A DNA stretch of 64,000 bases from Elusimicrobiota bacterium (GTDB lineage Bacteria > Elusimicrobiota > Elusimicrobia > UBA1565 > UBA9628). The stretch spans positions 1,065,587 through 1,129,586 of the forward strand of contig CP096137.1 in the NCBI GenBank assembly GCA_023213235.1, read 5' to 3'. The translations under genes were made by a program, and so were the position numbers. The notes under the pieces are model-generated. The model was not told where the DNA came from and made no database searches. It worked only from the letters and a program-made list of their open reading frames with translations. Positions 27,170 to 35,838 of the stretch are shown in pieces (the stretch's first letter is position 1; every line of letters begins with the position of its first letter).

Positions 27170-28999
27170 ATGCAGAGACGACACCACCATCGGGCGGCGG
27201 GCACGGCTTTGGGCGCGGTCCGGTCGCCGGACGAGAGCTGGCGCGAGAGGACCTTGCCGCCGGGGACGAAGATCCTGCTCGTCGAGGACGAGCCCGAGCT
27301 GCGCGCCGCGCTCAGGCGCGTGTTCGCGCGCTACGACTGCGTCGTCTTCGAGGCCGGCGACGGCGAGTCCGCCTTGTCCATGGCCCTGCAACACCACCCG
27401 CACGCCGTCGTCAGCGATTTCGAGATGCCGTTCATGAACGGCTTCGAGCTCGTGCGCCGCATGCGCCATCACGAGGCGCTGGTTTCCGTGCCCGTCATGA
27501 TGCTGACGGGAAGTCCGCGCGCCTTCAATCTGGCGGAGAGCCTCGAGTGCGAGCTCTCCGTCCTGCTGCGCAAGCCGATCGGCGGCGACGCGCTCGTCGA
27601 GGCGCTGTCGCGCACGCTCGGCGCCCGCCTGCCCGCGCGCTCTCAGGAGGACGTCGACGCCGAGGACGCCCGCGCCGCCGCGGACCACCACCAGCCCCCA
27701 TCGGAGGCCTTCGACCCGAGGAAGGTCGAGGCCGAACTGCAGGGCCTGCTCGGCCGCACCGCGCGCGACGCCTACGACTTCGAGTCCGACCGCCCGTCGG
27801 CCCTCGACGTCCACGAGGCCGCCCAGGCCGACGCCGCGCCCATCATCAAGATGGTCAACGCGATCCTCGGCATGGCCGTCGACAAAAAGGCCAGCGACAT
27901 CCACATCGAGCCTCAGGAGAAGTCCGTCCGCGTGCGCTTCCGCATCGACGGAGGGCTCGTCCCCCAAATCGAGATCCCGTCCTCGATGTGCTCGCCGATG
28001 ACGACGCGCCTGAAGGTCATGGCCAGCCTCAACATCTCCGAGCGCCGCGTGCCCCAGGACGGCCGCTTCCGCATGAAGCTCCCCGACGGACGCAAGCTCG
28101 AGATCCGCATGAGCACCTTGCCCAGCCGCTACGGCGAGAAGGTCGTCATGCGCCTGCTCGGCCAGGCCCGCATCAGCGGAGACCTGCGCTCGCTCAAGCT
28201 CCACCAGCGCGATCTCGACGCGGTGCAGTCCGCGCTCGCCAACCCGAACGGACTGATCCTCGTGACGGGCCCGACGGGCAGCGGCAAGACGAGCACGCTC
28301 TACACGATGATCTCCTCGCTCAACAGCTCCGACCGCAACATCGTCACGGCCGAGGACCCCGTCGAGTACGAGCTCCCCGGCATCACCCAGGTCAACGTGC
28401 GCCACGAGGTCGGCTTCACCTTCGACCGGGCCCTGCGCGCCTTCCTGCGCCAGGACCCCGACGTGATCCTCGTCGGAGAGGTCCGCGACGCCGAGACCGC
28501 GAACACCGCGCTCAAGGCGGCCGTCACGGGCCACCTCGTGCTCTCGACTTTGCACACCAACGACTCGGTCACCGCCGTCACGCGCCTCGTCGACATGGGC
28601 GTGCCGCCGTACATGGTCGCCGCGGCCGTGCGCCTCGTCGTCGCGCAACGGCTCGTGCGCACGCTCTGCGTCCACTGCAAGGAGCCGTGGAAGCCGACGG
28701 ACTCCCAGACGCGGTTCCTGACGCGCGAAGAGGCCCAGCGCCTCACGTTCGCGAGCTCGGCGAAGGGCTGCTCGCGCTGCGACGGAATCGGCTATAAAGG
28801 CAGGACGGCGGTCATGGAAGTCCTCCACGTGCGCACCGTGCCGATGCGGGAGGCCATCACGCGCGGCGTCAATCCCGACGCCCTCCATGCCCTGGCCGTC
28901 TCCGAGGGCATGCGCCCGCTGCGGCGCGGCGCGCTCGACCTCGTCGAGCGCGGCGAGACCTCCCTGTCGGAAGCCCTGAAGATCCTCGTCGACGAGTAG
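27170..28999 (+). CDS. Response-regulator/PilB (GspE) fusion assembly ATPase
   Basis: A 609-residue protein with an N-terminal receiver domain (about residues 33-155) fused to a type II/IV secretion ATPase (about 210-605). The receiver has the acidic pair E39/D40, phospho-acceptor D83 in SDFEMPFMNG, the MLTGS switch region and the KP Lys. The ATPase has ASDIHIEP, Walker A GPTGSGKTS (367-375, K373), Asp box EDPVEYELPG, Walker B ILVGEVRD, the His box and a four-Cys zinc site (CVHCKEPW...CSRCDG). The receiver stands where PilB/GspE normally has an N1/MshEN domain. It should power pilus extension or pseudopilus assembly, with phosphorylation as possible input. Confidence 0.93.
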   Translation: MQRRHHHRAAGTALGAVRSPDESWRERTLPPGTKILLVEDEPELRAALRRVFARYDCVVFEAGDGESALSMALQHHPHAVVSDFEMPFMNGFELVRRMRHHEALVSVPVMMLTGSPRAFNLAESLECELSVLLRKPIGGDALVEALSRTLGARLPARSQEDVDAEDARAAADHHQPPSEAFDPRKVEAELQGLLGRTARDAYDFESDRPSALDVHEAAQADAAPIIKMVNAILGMAVDKKASDIHIEPQEKSVRVRFRIDGGLVPQIEIPSSMCSPMTTRLKVMASLNISERRVPQDGRFRMKLPDGRKLEIRMSTLPSRYGEKVVMRLLGQARISGDLRSLKLHQRDLDAVQSALANPNGLILVTGPTGSGKTSTLYTMISSLNSSDRNIVTAEDPVEYELPGITQVNVRHEVGFTFDRALRAFLRQDPDVILVGEVRDAETANTALKAAVTGHLVLSTLHTNDSVTAVTRLVDMGVPPYMVAAAVRLVVAQRLVRTLCVHCKEPWKPTDSQTRFLTREEAQRLTFASSAKGCSRCDGIGYKGRTAVMEVLHVRTVPMREAITRGVNPDALHALAVSEGMRPLRRGALDLVERGETSLSEALKILVDE

Positions 29000-29008
29000 C
29001 CGGGGCGG

Positions 29009-29037
29009 TTGCGGCGGCACGCGCTAAATCGCATAAT
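29009..29037 (+). promoter_or_regulatory. Promoter TTGCGG-17-CATAAT, leaderless type
   Basis: TTGCGG (29009-29014) and CATAAT (29032-29037) are 17 bases apart. The -10 ends 6 bases before the ATG at 29044. Confidence 0.65.
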
Positions 29038-29043
29038 CGGCGC

Positions 29044-30333
29044 ATGGCCGAGGAGAAGACGGTCGCGGTGGTCGGGCTGGGCTACGTGGGCCTGCCCCTG
29101 GCGTTGGCGTTCGGCGCGAAGATGAGGACGATCGGCTTCGACCTCTCCGGGGAGAAGGTGGCCGCCTACGAGCGCGGAGTCGATCCCACGGGCGAAGTCG
29201 AGCCCGCGCGCTTCAAGGCCGCCTCCAAGGCGGTTTACACGACCGATCCCTCCCGGCTGAAGGACGCGGACTTCGTCGTCGTGGCGGTGCCCACCCCCGT
29301 CGACGACGCGAAGCGACCCGACCTCTCGCCCGTCGAGTCCGCGAGCGTCGCCGTCGGCCGCGCGCTCAAGCGCGGCGCTCTCGTGATCTTCGAGAGCACG
29401 GTCTACCCCGGCGTCACCGAGGACGTCTGCGTTCCGATCCTCGAGCGGGAGTCGGGCATGAAGTGCGGCGTCGATTTCAAGGTCGGCTACTCCCCGGAGC
29501 GCATCAATCCGGGCGACAAGGAGCATACCCTCGAGAACATCGTGAAGGTCGTCTCCGCGATGGACGCGGAGTCGCTCGAGCGCGTCGCCTGGCTCTACGG
29601 CCAAGTCGTGAAGGCGGGCGTCTACAAGGCCTCCTCGATCAAGGTGGCGGAGAGCGCCAAGGTCATCGAGAATACCCAGCGCGACCTCAACATCGCGCTC
29701 GTCAACGAGCTCGCGCTGATCTTCCATAGGCTCGGCATCGACACCCTCGAGGTGCTCAAGGCCGCGGGCACGAAGTGGAACTTTCTGCCCTTCCGTCCCG
29801 GGCTCGTCGGCGGCCACTGCATCGGCGTCGATCCCTATTACCTCACCTTCATGGCCGAGCGGCTCGGGTACAATCCGCAGGTCATCCTCGCCGGCCGCCG
29901 CATCAACGACGGGATGGGCGCCTACGTCGCACAGAGCGCCGTGAAGGAGCTTATCGCGGCGGACCGCGCCGTGAAGGGGGCCAAGGTCCTCATCATGGGC
30001 GTGACCTTCAAGGAGAACGTGGCCGACGTCCGCAATTCGAAGGTCCAGGACATCCACGCCGAGCTCGTGGGCTTCGGGGTCGAGCCGCTCGTCTGGGACC
30101 CCGTCGCCGACCCCAAAGCCGTCAAGCACGAGTACGGCATCGACCTCGTCTCCATCGGCGCGTTGACCAAGGTGGACGCGGTGATCGCCGCGGTCGGCCA
30201 CAAGGAAATCCTCGCGCTCGACCCGGCCCGGCTCGCGAAGCTCGCGGGGCCCGGCGCCCCGTTCCTCGACGTCAAATCGGCCTACGACCGGGCAAAGCTG
30301 GCGTCCCTGGGCTTCCGCGTGTGGCGCCTGTGA
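29044..30333 (+). CDS. Nucleotide-sugar dehydrogenase (TviB/WbpA type)
   Basis: A 429-residue UDP-glucose/GDP-mannose dehydrogenase family enzyme that oxidises a UDP-hexosamine (probably UDP-GlcNAc) to the uronic acid with two NAD. The Rossmann motif is VVGLGYVGLPLA, the catalytic Cys is C259 in GGHCIGVDPYYL, and the C-terminal domain has FKENVADVRNSKV. The sequence is closest in pattern to Vi-antigen TviB and WbpA rather than to Ugd. Its stop overlaps the GTG start of an epimerase, the same pairing as TviB-TviC. Confidence 0.88.
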   Translation: MAEEKTVAVVGLGYVGLPLALAFGAKMRTIGFDLSGEKVAAYERGVDPTGEVEPARFKAASKAVYTTDPSRLKDADFVVVAVPTPVDDAKRPDLSPVESASVAVGRALKRGALVIFESTVYPGVTEDVCVPILERESGMKCGVDFKVGYSPERINPGDKEHTLENIVKVVSAMDAESLERVAWLYGQVVKAGVYKASSIKVAESAKVIENTQRDLNIALVNELALIFHRLGIDTLEVLKAAGTKWNFLPFRPGLVGGHCIGVDPYYLTFMAERLGYNPQVILAGRRINDGMGAYVAQSAVKELIAADRAVKGAKVLIMGVTFKENVADVRNSKVQDIHAELVGFGVEPLVWDPVADPKAVKHEYGIDLVSIGALTKVDAVIAAVGHKEILALDPARLAKLAGPGAPFLDVKSAYDRAKLASLGFRVWRL

Positions 30334-31337
30334 AGATCCTCGTCACCGGCGCGGCCGGCTTCATCGGCTCCCACGTCGCGCGCCGCCTTCTCGAGCGCGG
30401 CGACGAGGTCGTCGGACTCGACAACCTGAACTCCTACTACGACCCCAAGCTCAAGCGCGACCGGCTGAAGCGGCTCGAGGGGAAGAAGGGATTCTCCTTC
30501 GTCCAGGCGGATCTCGCCGACCGCGCCGCCATGGAGGAGCTGTTCCGGTCCGGGAAGTTCTCCCGCGTCGTCCACCTCGGGGCCCAGGCCGGCGTGCGTC
30601 ACTCGATCACCAACCCGCACGTCTTCGTCGACAGCAACGTGACGGGGACCCTGCACGTGCTCGAGGGCTGCCGGCACGCCGGCGTCGAGCACCTCGTGTT
30701 CGCGTCGACGTCCTCGGTGTACGGCCTCAACGGCGAGATGCCGTTCTCGCCGAAGCAGGGCACGGCCCACCCGATCTCGCTGTACGCGGCGACGAAGAAG
30801 GCCAACGAGGTGATGGCTCACAGCTACGCCCATCTCTACCGGCTCCCGGTCACCGGCCTGCGCTTCTTCACGGTGTACGGGCCGTGGGGCCGGCCCGACA
30901 TGGCCCTGTTCCTGTTCACGAAGGCGATCCTCGCCGGCGAGCCGATCGATCTGTTCAACGGCGGCGACATGGTCCGCGACTTCACGTACGTCGACGACAT
31001 CGCCGAGGGCGTCGTCCGCACGCTCGACCGCGCGCCGGCGCCCGACCCGGCCTGGGACCCGAAGCGCCCCGACCCGTCGTCGAGCTCCGCGCCCTATCGC
31101 CTCTACAACATCGGCAACAACAACCCCGTGAAGCTCAAGGACTTCATCGCGGCCATCGAGAAGGCGACGGGCAAGGCCGCGAAGCGGAATCTCCTGCCGA
31201 TGCAGCCCGGCGACGTGCCCGCAACCTGCGCGGACGTCGGCGACCTGATGCGCGACACGGGCTTCAAGCCCGCGACGAGCGTCGAGGCCGGCGTCGCGGC
31301 CTTCGTGCGCTGGTACCGCGAGTACTACAACGCATGA
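30330..31337 (+). CDS. NAD-dependent nucleotide-sugar 4-epimerase (UDP-uronate type)
   Basis: A 335-residue extended short-chain dehydrogenase, starting at the GTG at 30330. It has the NAD motif GAAGFIGSH, catalytic STSSVYG and Y152/K156 in LYAATKK. The segment RFFTVYGPWGRPDMALFLFTKAI matches UDP-glucuronate 4-epimerases. Coupled by a GTGA overlap to the dehydrogenase, it would turn the uronic acid into its galacto epimer for use in the surface polymer. Confidence 0.88.
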   Translation: MKILVTGAAGFIGSHVARRLLERGDEVVGLDNLNSYYDPKLKRDRLKRLEGKKGFSFVQADLADRAAMEELFRSGKFSRVVHLGAQAGVRHSITNPHVFVDSNVTGTLHVLEGCRHAGVEHLVFASTSSVYGLNGEMPFSPKQGTAHPISLYAATKKANEVMAHSYAHLYRLPVTGLRFFTVYGPWGRPDMALFLFTKAILAGEPIDLFNGGDMVRDFTYVDDIAEGVVRTLDRAPAPDPAWDPKRPDPSSSSAPYRLYNIGNNNPVKLKDFIAAIEKATGKAAKRNLLPMQPGDVPATCADVGDLMRDTGFKPATSVEAGVAAFVRWYREYYNA

Positions 31338-31352
31338 CGCGCGCGGGCGCTG

Positions 31353-31381
31353 TTGAGGTTCGCCCGGCGATTTCGCATAAT
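31353..31381 (+). promoter_or_regulatory. Promoter TTGAGG-17-CATAAT
   Basis: TTGAGG (31353-31358) and CATAAT (31376-31381) are 17 bases apart. The -10 ends 9 bases before the ATG at 31391, giving a leader of only a few bases. Confidence 0.65.
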
Positions 31382-31390
31382 CATACGCGC

Positions 31391-32122
31391 ATGAAGCGAT
31401 TCATCCTCGCCGCCGCCCTGCTCGCCGTCGCCGCGCCCGCGTTCGCCGGCGCGGACCAATACGGCGGCTTCGCGCGCTACGCGGACTCGGGGTCGCTGAA
31501 GCCTTTCGCGCGCGACCTCGGCGGCGTGCTCGGCTCCGCGACGTTCCAGAGCGGCCGCTCGCTCGGGCTGACGGGCTTCGACGTCGGCGTCCGCTTCGGC
31601 GGCCAGTTCCGCCCGTCGGCGGGCAACCTGATCCTGCGCAACAACGGCGTGCGCGCCTTCGGCCTGCCCTGGGTGCAGGCCGAGGTCGGCATGCCCTTCA
31701 AGCTCTCCGGCTTCATCCGCGGCATCTCCTACCAGGGCCTGACGATCGCCGGAGGCGGACTGCGCTACGGGATCTACGCCGAGTCCGACAAGCCTTGGGC
31801 GCCGCAGGTCCTCGTCTCCGGCGTCGGCCACTCCGTCGTGCACGCGGACTTCTCCGCCTCGCACTTCGGCGCGAACCTCGTGTGCTCCGCGGGAACTCCG
31901 TTCTTCGCCCCGTACGCGGGCATCGGCTTCGACCGCACGCGGCTCGTCGTTCGGCAGTCCTCGCTCGACCCGACGCTCAACGGCCGCGAGGTCTCCACGC
32001 TCGAGAGCCGCGGCACCCTCGGCGTGCGGCTGACGCCGTACCAGTTCACCTACCTCAGCCTCGCCGCGACGATGGCGCACGGGCAGGCGGGCGCGGAAGC
32101 CGGCCTCGGCGTGCGCTTCTAG
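31391..32122 (+). CDS. Outer-membrane beta-barrel protein
   Basis: A 243-residue protein with a signal peptide (cleavage after AFA, about residue 19). The mature part is made of alternating strands and ends in GLGVRF, with the terminal Phe needed for barrel assembly. Its length suggests an 8- to 10-stranded barrel of the OmpA/opacity-protein kind. It has its own promoter and is followed 4 bases later by a membrane glycosyltransferase-like gene. Confidence 0.7.
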   Translation: MKRFILAAALLAVAAPAFAGADQYGGFARYADSGSLKPFARDLGGVLGSATFQSGRSLGLTGFDVGVRFGGQFRPSAGNLILRNNGVRAFGLPWVQAEVGMPFKLSGFIRGISYQGLTIAGGGLRYGIYAESDKPWAPQVLVSGVGHSVVHADFSASHFGANLVCSAGTPFFAPYAGIGFDRTRLVVRQSSLDPTLNGREVSTLESRGTLGVRLTPYQFTYLSLAATMAHGQAGAEAGLGVRF

Positions 32123-32126
32123 AAGG

Positions 32127-33719
32127 ATGCGCCGCTTCGCGGCCCCTTCTCTCGCGGCGACCATCACCGTCCTGGCGTTCCTGCCCAGCCTGTCGTCCGG
32201 CTGGACGAACTTCGATGACCCGATGTTCCTGCTCGGCGAGACCGGCTGGCGCGGCCTCTCCGTGTCGAACTGGACCTGGGCGTTCTCGTCGCGCGTCGGC
32301 AGCGTCTACCAGCCGCTGGCCTGGCTGACCTACGGGCTCGACTGGACGTTGTGGGGGATGGACCCGCGCGGCTATCACCTGCAGAGCGTCCTCTGGCACG
32401 CGGCGGCCGCGGCGTTGTTCTGCGCGGCGGCCCGCGAGCTCCTGAAGAACGAGGCGGGGGCGCTCCTGGCCGCGCTCGTCTTTTCGCTTCACCCGCTGCG
32501 AGCGGAGTCGGTCTCCTGGATCGCGGAGCGGCGGGACGTCGTGTGCGGCGCGTTCGCGGCGGCGGCCGTCCTGGCCTACCTGCGGGGCTCACGGCCGTGG
32601 ACGTTCACCTGGCTGCTGCTCTCGCTTCTGGCCAAGGGGATGACGGCGCTGCTGCCCGCGGCGCTCCTCGCGCTGGACTATTACCCGCTGCGCCGGATCG
32701 GCCCGAAAGGGGAGGGCCTGTACTCGGCGCTGCGAGAGAAGCTTCCGCTCTTCGCGCTCTCCGCCGTCTTCCTGCTCGCGGGCGTCGGCGTCCAGGAGCG
32801 CATCCGCTGGACGTGGGAGCAGCACGGGCTCCTCGCGCGGCTCGCGCAGGCCTGCTACGCGCTCGCGTTCTACGTCCGCAAGACGCTGTGGCCGTCGGAC
32901 CTCGCGCCGCTCTACGAGCTGCGCCCGCCGCTCGATCCCTCCGAGCCGCGCTTCCTGCTGAGCGCCGCGGCCGTCGCCGCCGCCGCGTGGGCCTGCTGGC
33001 GCCTGCGCCGCTCGCGCCCGTGGCTCGCGGCGTCGGCCTGGTGGTACGCGGTCCTGCTGGCGCCCGTCTCGGGCCTCGCCCAGTTCGGCCCCCAGCTCGT
33101 CGCCGACCGCTACTCCTACTTCACGACGTGGCCGCTCGCGCTCCTCGCCGGCGCCGCCCTGCGGAGCGTAACGAAAGGGACAGGCACTTTCGTTACGCCC
33201 TCCGCCGCCTCGAAGATTTTTGCCGGATTCATCTCGCTGGCGCTCATCGCTGCGCTCACGGCGGCGGGTGTCATGCAGCAGGCGGTTTGGCGCGATTCGG
33301 AGACGCTGTGGGCCCGCGTGCTCGCGCTCGACCCGGCGAGCGCGACGGCCCACGGCTCGGTCGGCGTGATCCGCGCCGGGGAAGGGCGCCTCGCAGAGGC
33401 GGAGGCCGAGTTCCGGCTGGCCATCGCCGCGTTTCCCGGCTGCGTCGACCGGCAGATCCGCCTCGCCGCGCTCATCGACGCCGGCGACATCGGCCCGGAG
33501 CGCCGCGCGTTGGCGCGGCGAGTGGAGATCGAGCCGGTGTGCCGCAAGGCCTACGCCAACGTCGGCGCGGTGCGCGGCCAGGCGGGGGACCTGAAGGCGG
33601 CCCGTGAGATACTCAAGGTCGCCGCGACGATCGATCCGGGTGACATGGGCGCGCGCTTGAATCTGGAGCGCGCCGAGTCCGCCCTAAAACTGAGCGAAAG
33701 GCCTAGGCGCATGCGTTAA
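32127..33719 (+). CDS. TMTC-like membrane protein with C-terminal TPR repeats
   Basis: A 530-residue protein with about ten membrane helices and a C-terminal tetratricopeptide region (from about residue 395). The segments NFDDPMFLL near the N-terminus and FSLHPLRAESVSWIAERRDVV (with acidic and basic residues at a lumenal loop) are typical of the GT-C-like TMTC/TPR family. The codons at 33166-33198 are formed entirely by a palindromic repeat that contributes [12 protein letters not shown], probably a tolerated insertion in a loop after the last helices. Function in surface glycosylation is inferred. Confidence 0.75.
   Translation: MRRFAAPSLAATITVLAFLPSLSSGWTNFDDPMFLLGETGWRGLSVSNWTWAFSSRVGSVYQPLAWLTYGLDWTLWGMDPRGYHLQSVLWHAAAAALFCAAARELLKNEAGALLAALVFSLHPLRAESVSWIAERRDVVCGAFAAAAVLAYLRGSRPWTFTWLLLSLLAKGMTALLPAALLALDYYPLRRIGPKGEGLYSALREKLPLFALSAVFLLAGVGVQERIRWTWEQHGLLARLAQACYALAFYVRKTLWPSDLAPLYELRPPLDPSEPRFLLSAAAVAAAAWACWRLRRSRPWLAASAWWYAVLLAPVSGLAQFGPQLVADRYSYFTTWPLALLAGAALRSVTKGTGTFVTPSAASKIFAGFISLALIAALTAAGVMQQAVWRDSETLWARVLALDPASATAHGSVGVIRAGEGRLAEAEAEFRLAIAAFPGCVDRQIRLAALIDAGDIGPERRALARRVEIEPVCRKAYANVGAVRGQAGDLKAAREILKVAATIDPGDMGARLNLERAESALKLSERPRRMR
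33166..33198 (+). repeat. Palindromic repeat, copy 1, inside a coding sequence
   Basis: Arms GCGTAACGAAAG (33166-33177) and CTTTCGTTACGC (33187-33198) form a perfect 12-base inverted repeat around the loop GGACAGGCA. It is read in frame as part of the TMTC-like protein. Confidence 0.85.
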
Positions 33720-33720
33720 G

Positions 33721-33751
33721 GCGTAACGAAAGTACCTGTCCCTTTCGTTAC
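33721..33751 (-). repeat. Palindromic repeat, copy 2, between convergent stop codons
   Basis: This is the same element in the opposite orientation. Perfect arms GTAACGAAAG (33723-33732) and CTTTCGTTAC (33742-33751) enclose a loop whose reverse complement, GGACAGGTA, differs from copy 1 by one base. It fills the gap between the TMTC-like stop (33717-33719) and the smpB stop, where it could end transcription from both sides. Confidence 0.85.
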
Positions 33752-34234
33752 TAGCCGCGGTAGGAGCCTTTAAAGGATTTTTCGGCCTCGCGGCGCAGGT
33801 CCTTCTTCTTGATGTCGTCTCGGCGGTCGGAGCCGGTCTTGCCCTTGGCCAGGCCGAGGGAGACCTTGGCCCAGCCGTTGCGGAAGTAGACCTCGAGCGG
33901 GATCAAGGTCAGCCCCTTGGTGGTCAGCTTGCCCTGGATCTTGCGGATCTCGGCGCCGTGGAGCAGCAGCTTGCGGTTGCGGCGCGTGTCGAGGGGCTCG
34001 GCCGCGGTGTTGAAGACGTAGGGGGGATGTAGAAGTTGTGCAGGAACAGCTCGCCCTTGTCGTTGGGGCGGGCGTAGCAGCCGTCCAGGCTGGCCTGGCC
34101 GCTGCGCAGGGACTTGACCTCGGGCCCGGCCAGCTGGAGACCGGCCTCCAAAACGTCCAAAATCTCGAAGAATTGGCGCGCTTTTCGGTTGGTCGCAACG
34201 ATCTTTTTTCGTCTTTGTTGTCTTTGCGCGCCAT
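33751..34234 (-). CDS. smpB: SsrA-binding protein SmpB (two frameshifts)
   Basis: About 161 residues; SmpB binds tmRNA for rescue of stalled ribosomes. The restored text has the start [11 protein letters not shown], the conserved [29 protein letters not shown] (split here across the family's core), [22 protein letters not shown] and the basic tail. The first break is at the T run 34204-34209 (A run on the coding strand, six, seven needed) and the second at the G run 34021-34026 (six, seven needed). Both are single-base losses, so the essential gene is surely intact in the cell. Confidence 0.92.
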
Positions 34235-34275
34235 GATATCGTAGAATTTGATTGTAGCACTTCGTCCCGGGCGGT

Positions 34276-34359
34276 GGGCAGGTGGCGGAACTGGCAGACG
34301 CGCACGGCTCAGGACCGTGTGGGCGCAAGCTCTTAAGGGTTCAAGTCCCTTCCTGCCCA
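34276..34359 (+). tRNA. tRNA-Leu (anticodon CAG)
   Basis: The acceptor arm GGGCAGG pairs with CCTGCCC. The D-arm region is TGGCGGAACTGGCAGACGC, the anticodon stem CACGG/CCGTG encloses CTCAGGA with anticodon CAG at 34310-34312, and there is a class II variable arm and the T-loop TTCAAGT. A73 is at 34359; the following CCG means the CCA end is not fully encoded. Confidence 0.95.
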
Positions 34360-34424
34360 CCGACCGGGATGAAGCAGACGCAACGACGGCGACCATAGTC
34401 ACACGACGTTTGGTCGACGTTTCC

Positions 34425-34453
34425 TTGACAGCGGCGCGGCTTCCGGTTATACT
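34425..34453 (+). promoter_or_regulatory. Consensus promoter TTGACA-17-TATACT of the pilin gene
   Basis: TTGACA at 34425-34430 and TATACT at 34448-34453 are separated by the ideal 17 bases. Unlike most genes here it gives a leader of about 70 bases, ending in a GGGGG ribosome site before the ATG at 34532. This is the strongest promoter in the window. Confidence 0.9.
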
Positions 34454-34531
34454 TCGTCCAGTCGCATGACCAGAGTGCCGGCATATAAAACATCTGTCCC
34501 AGTCATCCATAAATAATCGGCACAGGGGGTC

Positions 34532-34981
34532 ATGCAAATGACGAAGTTGAAGGAGCTGTCCAAGAAGGGCTTCACGCTCATCGAGCTGATGATCGTCGTC
34601 GCGATCATCGGCATTCTCGCGGCGATCGCCATTCCGAAGTTCGCCGAGCTGATCCGCAAGTCGTCCGAAGGCGCGTCCAAGGGCAACCTCGGCGCTCTCC
34701 GGTCGGCCATGAGCATCTACTACGGCGACATGGAAGGCTCGTACCCGGCGAACATCACGGCGCTGACCATCGGCGGCAAGTACCTGACGGTGGTCCCCAA
34801 CGCGAAGTCGCCGAACTACCACGCGGACGGCGCTTCCGTCGTCCTGCTGACGGCCGCGGCGAACCCGACGGACGCCGGCTCGTGGTACTACAACGACCAG
34901 ACCACCAACGCGAACGTGGGCAACGTGCTCGTCAACTGCACGCACACGGACACGAAGGGCACCGTCTGGACGGGCTACTGA
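34532..34981 (+). CDS. pilA: Type IV major pilin (PilA-like)
   Basis: A 149-residue prepilin. The short leader ends in KKG and is cut before Phe in [20 protein letters not shown], with the conserved Glu5 of the mature protein. The globular part (from about residue 45) starts with the [20 protein letters not shown] helix extension and ends in an [15 protein letters not shown] strand. Mature size is about 140 residues, small for a pilin. A consensus promoter and a strong terminator make it a single, probably abundantly expressed gene, followed by the peptidase gene that processes it. Confidence 0.93.
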   Translation: MQMTKLKELSKKGFTLIELMIVVAIIGILAAIAIPKFAELIRKSSEGASKGNLGALRSAMSIYYGDMEGSYPANITALTIGGKYLTVVPNAKSPNYHADGASVVLLTAAANPTDAGSWYYNDQTTNANVGNVLVNCTHTDTKGTVWTGY

Positions 34982-34999
34982 GCTAGACGGTCGACGAAG

Positions 35000-35032
35000 G
35001 CCCCCGGGGTCGAAAGACCCCGGGGGCTTTTT
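35000..35032 (+). terminator. Rho-independent terminator of the pilin gene
   Basis: A perfect 12-base stem, GCCCCCGGGGTC (35000-35011) with 35016-35027, has a GAAA tetraloop and is followed by TTTTT. It falls 19 bases after the pilin stop and only 14 bases before the peptidase start. Confidence 0.95.
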
Positions 35033-35046
35033 CTCGCCCAAGGACC

Positions 35047-35838
35047 TTGATTCCGATCGAAGCCGCCGTCGCCGCGCTGTTCGGCTCCCTCTACGGGAGC
35101 TTCCTCAACGTCGTGATCCACCGCCTGCCGCGCGAGGAGTCCGTCGTGAGCCCGCGCTCCCGCTGCCCGCACTGCGGAAAGCCCATCGCCGCGAAGGACA
35201 ACCTGCCCGTCGTCTCCTGGCTTCTGCTGCGCGGCCGCGGGCGCTGCTGCCGCAAGCCGATCTCCGCGCGCTACCCGGCCGTCGAGGCCGCCATGGCGCT
35301 GCTCGCCGGCGGCCTGTTCGCGCGCTGGCCCGGGGACCCCGTCTTCGCCGCGGGCGCGGCGCTCGCCTGCGGCGCCCTGCTCGCGCTCGCGCTGATCGAC
35401 TGGGACACGTTCCTCATTCCCGACGAGCTCTCCGGCGGCCTCGTCCTGTCCGGCCTGCTCTTCTGCTTCGTCAATCCCTACCTGGCCGCGCCCGGCGCCC
35501 CGTGGTGGGAGCCCCTGTGGTTCAGCGTGCGCGGCGCCGGCCTCGGCTTCCTGCTCGGCTGGGGCGTGGCCGTGGGAGGCGAGGCGCTGTTCGGGCAGGA
35601 CGCGTTCGGAGGCGGCGACGTCAAGCTGCTCGCGGGCATCGGCGCTTGGACGGGCGGCACCGGCGCGTTCGACGCGCTGATGATCGGCTCGACCCTGGGC
35701 TCGGTGTACGGCGTCTGGCTGCTCAAGGCGCGCCGCGCCAAGCGCACCGACCCCATCCCGTTCGGCCCCTTCCTCGCCGCCGCGGCCGCGTTCGGCTTCT
35801 TCAAGCTGCTGCCGTTCGGCTGGCCGTTCGTTCCCTAG
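35047..35838 (+). CDS. pilD: Type IV prepilin peptidase (PilD-like)
   Basis: A 263-residue A24 aspartic protease and N-methylase of the inner membrane. The start is TTG at 35047. The N-terminal segment GSLYGSFLNVVIHRLPR and the first zinc pair CPHC are typical. The catalytic aspartates are in LIDWDTFLIPD and GGGDVKLLAGIG. About eight membrane helices are present. The second zinc pair is degenerate, reading RCCRKPISARYP where CxxC is usual, so the cytoplasmic zinc knuckle may be absent or two codons may be lost in the assembly. The substrate is the adjacent pilin. Confidence 0.9.
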   Translation: MIPIEAAVAALFGSLYGSFLNVVIHRLPREESVVSPRSRCPHCGKPIAAKDNLPVVSWLLLRGRGRCCRKPISARYPAVEAAMALLAGGLFARWPGDPVFAAGAALACGALLALALIDWDTFLIPDELSGGLVLSGLLFCFVNPYLAAPGAPWWEPLWFSVRGAGLGFLLGWGVAVGGEALFGQDAFGGGDVKLLAGIGAWTGGTGAFDALMIGSTLGSVYGVWLLKARRAKRTDPIPFGPFLAAAAAFGFFKLLPFGWPFVP

